Of a DNA stretch of 64,000 nt, positions 63,540-64,000 are shown piece by piece (the first letter of the stretch is position 1; every line of letters begins with the position of its first letter). A model generated the notes under the pieces. It saw nothing but the letters and a program-made list of their open reading frames with translations, was not told where the DNA came from and made no database searches. This stretch comes from Chelativorans sp. AA-79 (GTDB taxonomy: Bacteria > Pseudomonadota > Alphaproteobacteria > Rhizobiales > Rhizobiaceae). The position numbers were made by a program, and so were the translations under genes. Location: NCBI RefSeq assembly GCF_029457495.1, contig NZ_CP120361.1:4604001-4668000 (forward strand), in the 5' to 3' direction.

Positions 63540-64000
63540 ATGTTCCGTCGCCAGTTGCTTTCCACCCTTGCGGCTCTGCCGCTTCTTCTCGCCGCCGCTG
63601 GGCTGGAGGCGGCCGAGATCACGCATGCGATGGGCACGACCGAGGTGCCGGACGATCCGCAGCGCGTGGTGGTGCTCACCAATGAAGGGACGGAGGCGCT
63701 GCTCGCCGTCGGCATCAAGCCGGTGGGCGCGGTGCGCTCCTGGCTCGGCGACCCGTGGTACGCGCACATCGCCGAACAGATGGAGGGCGTGGAGGTCGTA
63801 GGCGAGGAATCGGCGGTCAATCTGGAGCTCATCGCCGCACTCCAGCCCGATCTCATCATCGGCAACAAGACGCGCCAGGAGAAGATCTATGAGCAGCTTT
63901 CGGCCATCGCGCCGACGGTGTTCGCGGAGCGGCTGCGCGGCGACTGGAAGATCAATTTCGCGCTCTACACCGAGGCCGTGGGCAAGGAGGCGGAGGGCCA
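63540..64000 (+). CDS. Iron-siderophore ABC transporter substrate-binding protein, truncated by the window end
   Basis: An open frame from ATG 63540 runs without a stop to the last base (153 complete codons). A signal peptide (LLSTLAALPLLLAAAGLEA) is followed by ITHAMGTTEVPDDPQRVVVL, the typical start of class III (FecB/FepB/FhuD) binding proteins. Then come NLELIAALQPDLIIGNKTRQ and the beginning of the linking helix. It is divergent from the two permease genes and the ATPase, which it completes. The missing C-terminal half lies beyond base 64000. Confidence 0.9.
   Translation, partial: MFRRQLLSTLAALPLLLAAAGLEAAEITHAMGTTEVPDDPQRVVVLTNEGTEALLAVGIKPVGAVRSWLGDPWYAHIAEQMEGVEVVGEESAVNLELIAALQPDLIIGNKTRQEKIYEQLSAIAPTVFAERLRGDWKINFALYTEAVGKEAEG

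Overview
The window is an ordinary high-GC chromosomal segment from a member of the Hyphomicrobiales (Rhizobiales). The closest feel is Phyllobacteriaceae-like (Mesorhizobium, Chelativorans, Nitratireductor); the family is an inference, the order is well supported. The support comes from the hisD-UPF0262-LMW phosphatase-infA-maf-yacG string, a zwf-pgl-edd Entner-Doudoroff operon, a rhizobial-type rhaDI / rhaRSTPQUK locus, a PdhS/PleC-type histidine kinase, a phasin, and an Irr-type iron operator. I see no phage, insertion sequence, CRISPR array or rRNA. One tRNA, tRNA-His(GTG), is present.

Layout. 1-7.6 kb: housekeeping genes (hisD entering from outside the window, UPF0262, phosphatase, infA, maf, yacG, a DUF1127 protein, a LysR regulator, DUF2585, xseA, a Dabb protein). 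7.7-12.3 kb: tRNA-His, a phasin and a 1180-residue PAS histidine kinase. 12.4-15.4 kb: an FbpAB-type ferric iron importer with a perfect Irr box but no adjacent ATPase. 15.6-19.5 kb: acetoacetate-CoA ligase and an AsmA-family protein. 19.6-27.4 kb: a polyamine island (potFGHI importer, a pseudo-receiver protein, a glutamine-synthetase-like ligase and a PuuB-like oxidase). 27.5-31.5 kb: an SLC13 transporter, an SDR and an aldehyde dehydrogenase. 31.7-35.8 kb: zwf-pgl-edd.

35.9-39.5 kb holds the least understood locus. A two-domain methyltransferase is translationally coupled to a small secreted membrane protein, and a membrane-anchored sulfatase-like enzyme is transcribed divergently from them. 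A near-perfect Pho box lies between, which suggests envelope remodelling under phosphate starvation. 39.5-42.9 kb: folD, proC, a purine nucleoside phosphorylase and an HdeD protein. 43.0-53.9 kb: a complete L-rhamnose regulon, with rhaDI on the minus strand and rhaRSTPQUK on the plus strand around an inverted-repeat operator. 54.4-58.2 kb: a ThuA/ThuB-like pair and a Na/Pi cotransporter. 58.1-60.5 kb: a polysaccharide deacetylase paired with an ATP-grasp ligase of unknown product. 60.6-64.0 kb: a siderophore-type ABC importer whose binding-protein gene runs off the right edge.

Recurring themes are nutrient uptake (iron twice, polyamine, rhamnose, phosphate) with its regulatory DNA still legible. 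In three separate ABC importer operons a GC-rich hairpin follows the binding-protein gene, a pattern consistent with making more binding protein than membrane components. Long antisense ORFs are abundant because of the GC-rich codon use and were not annotated.
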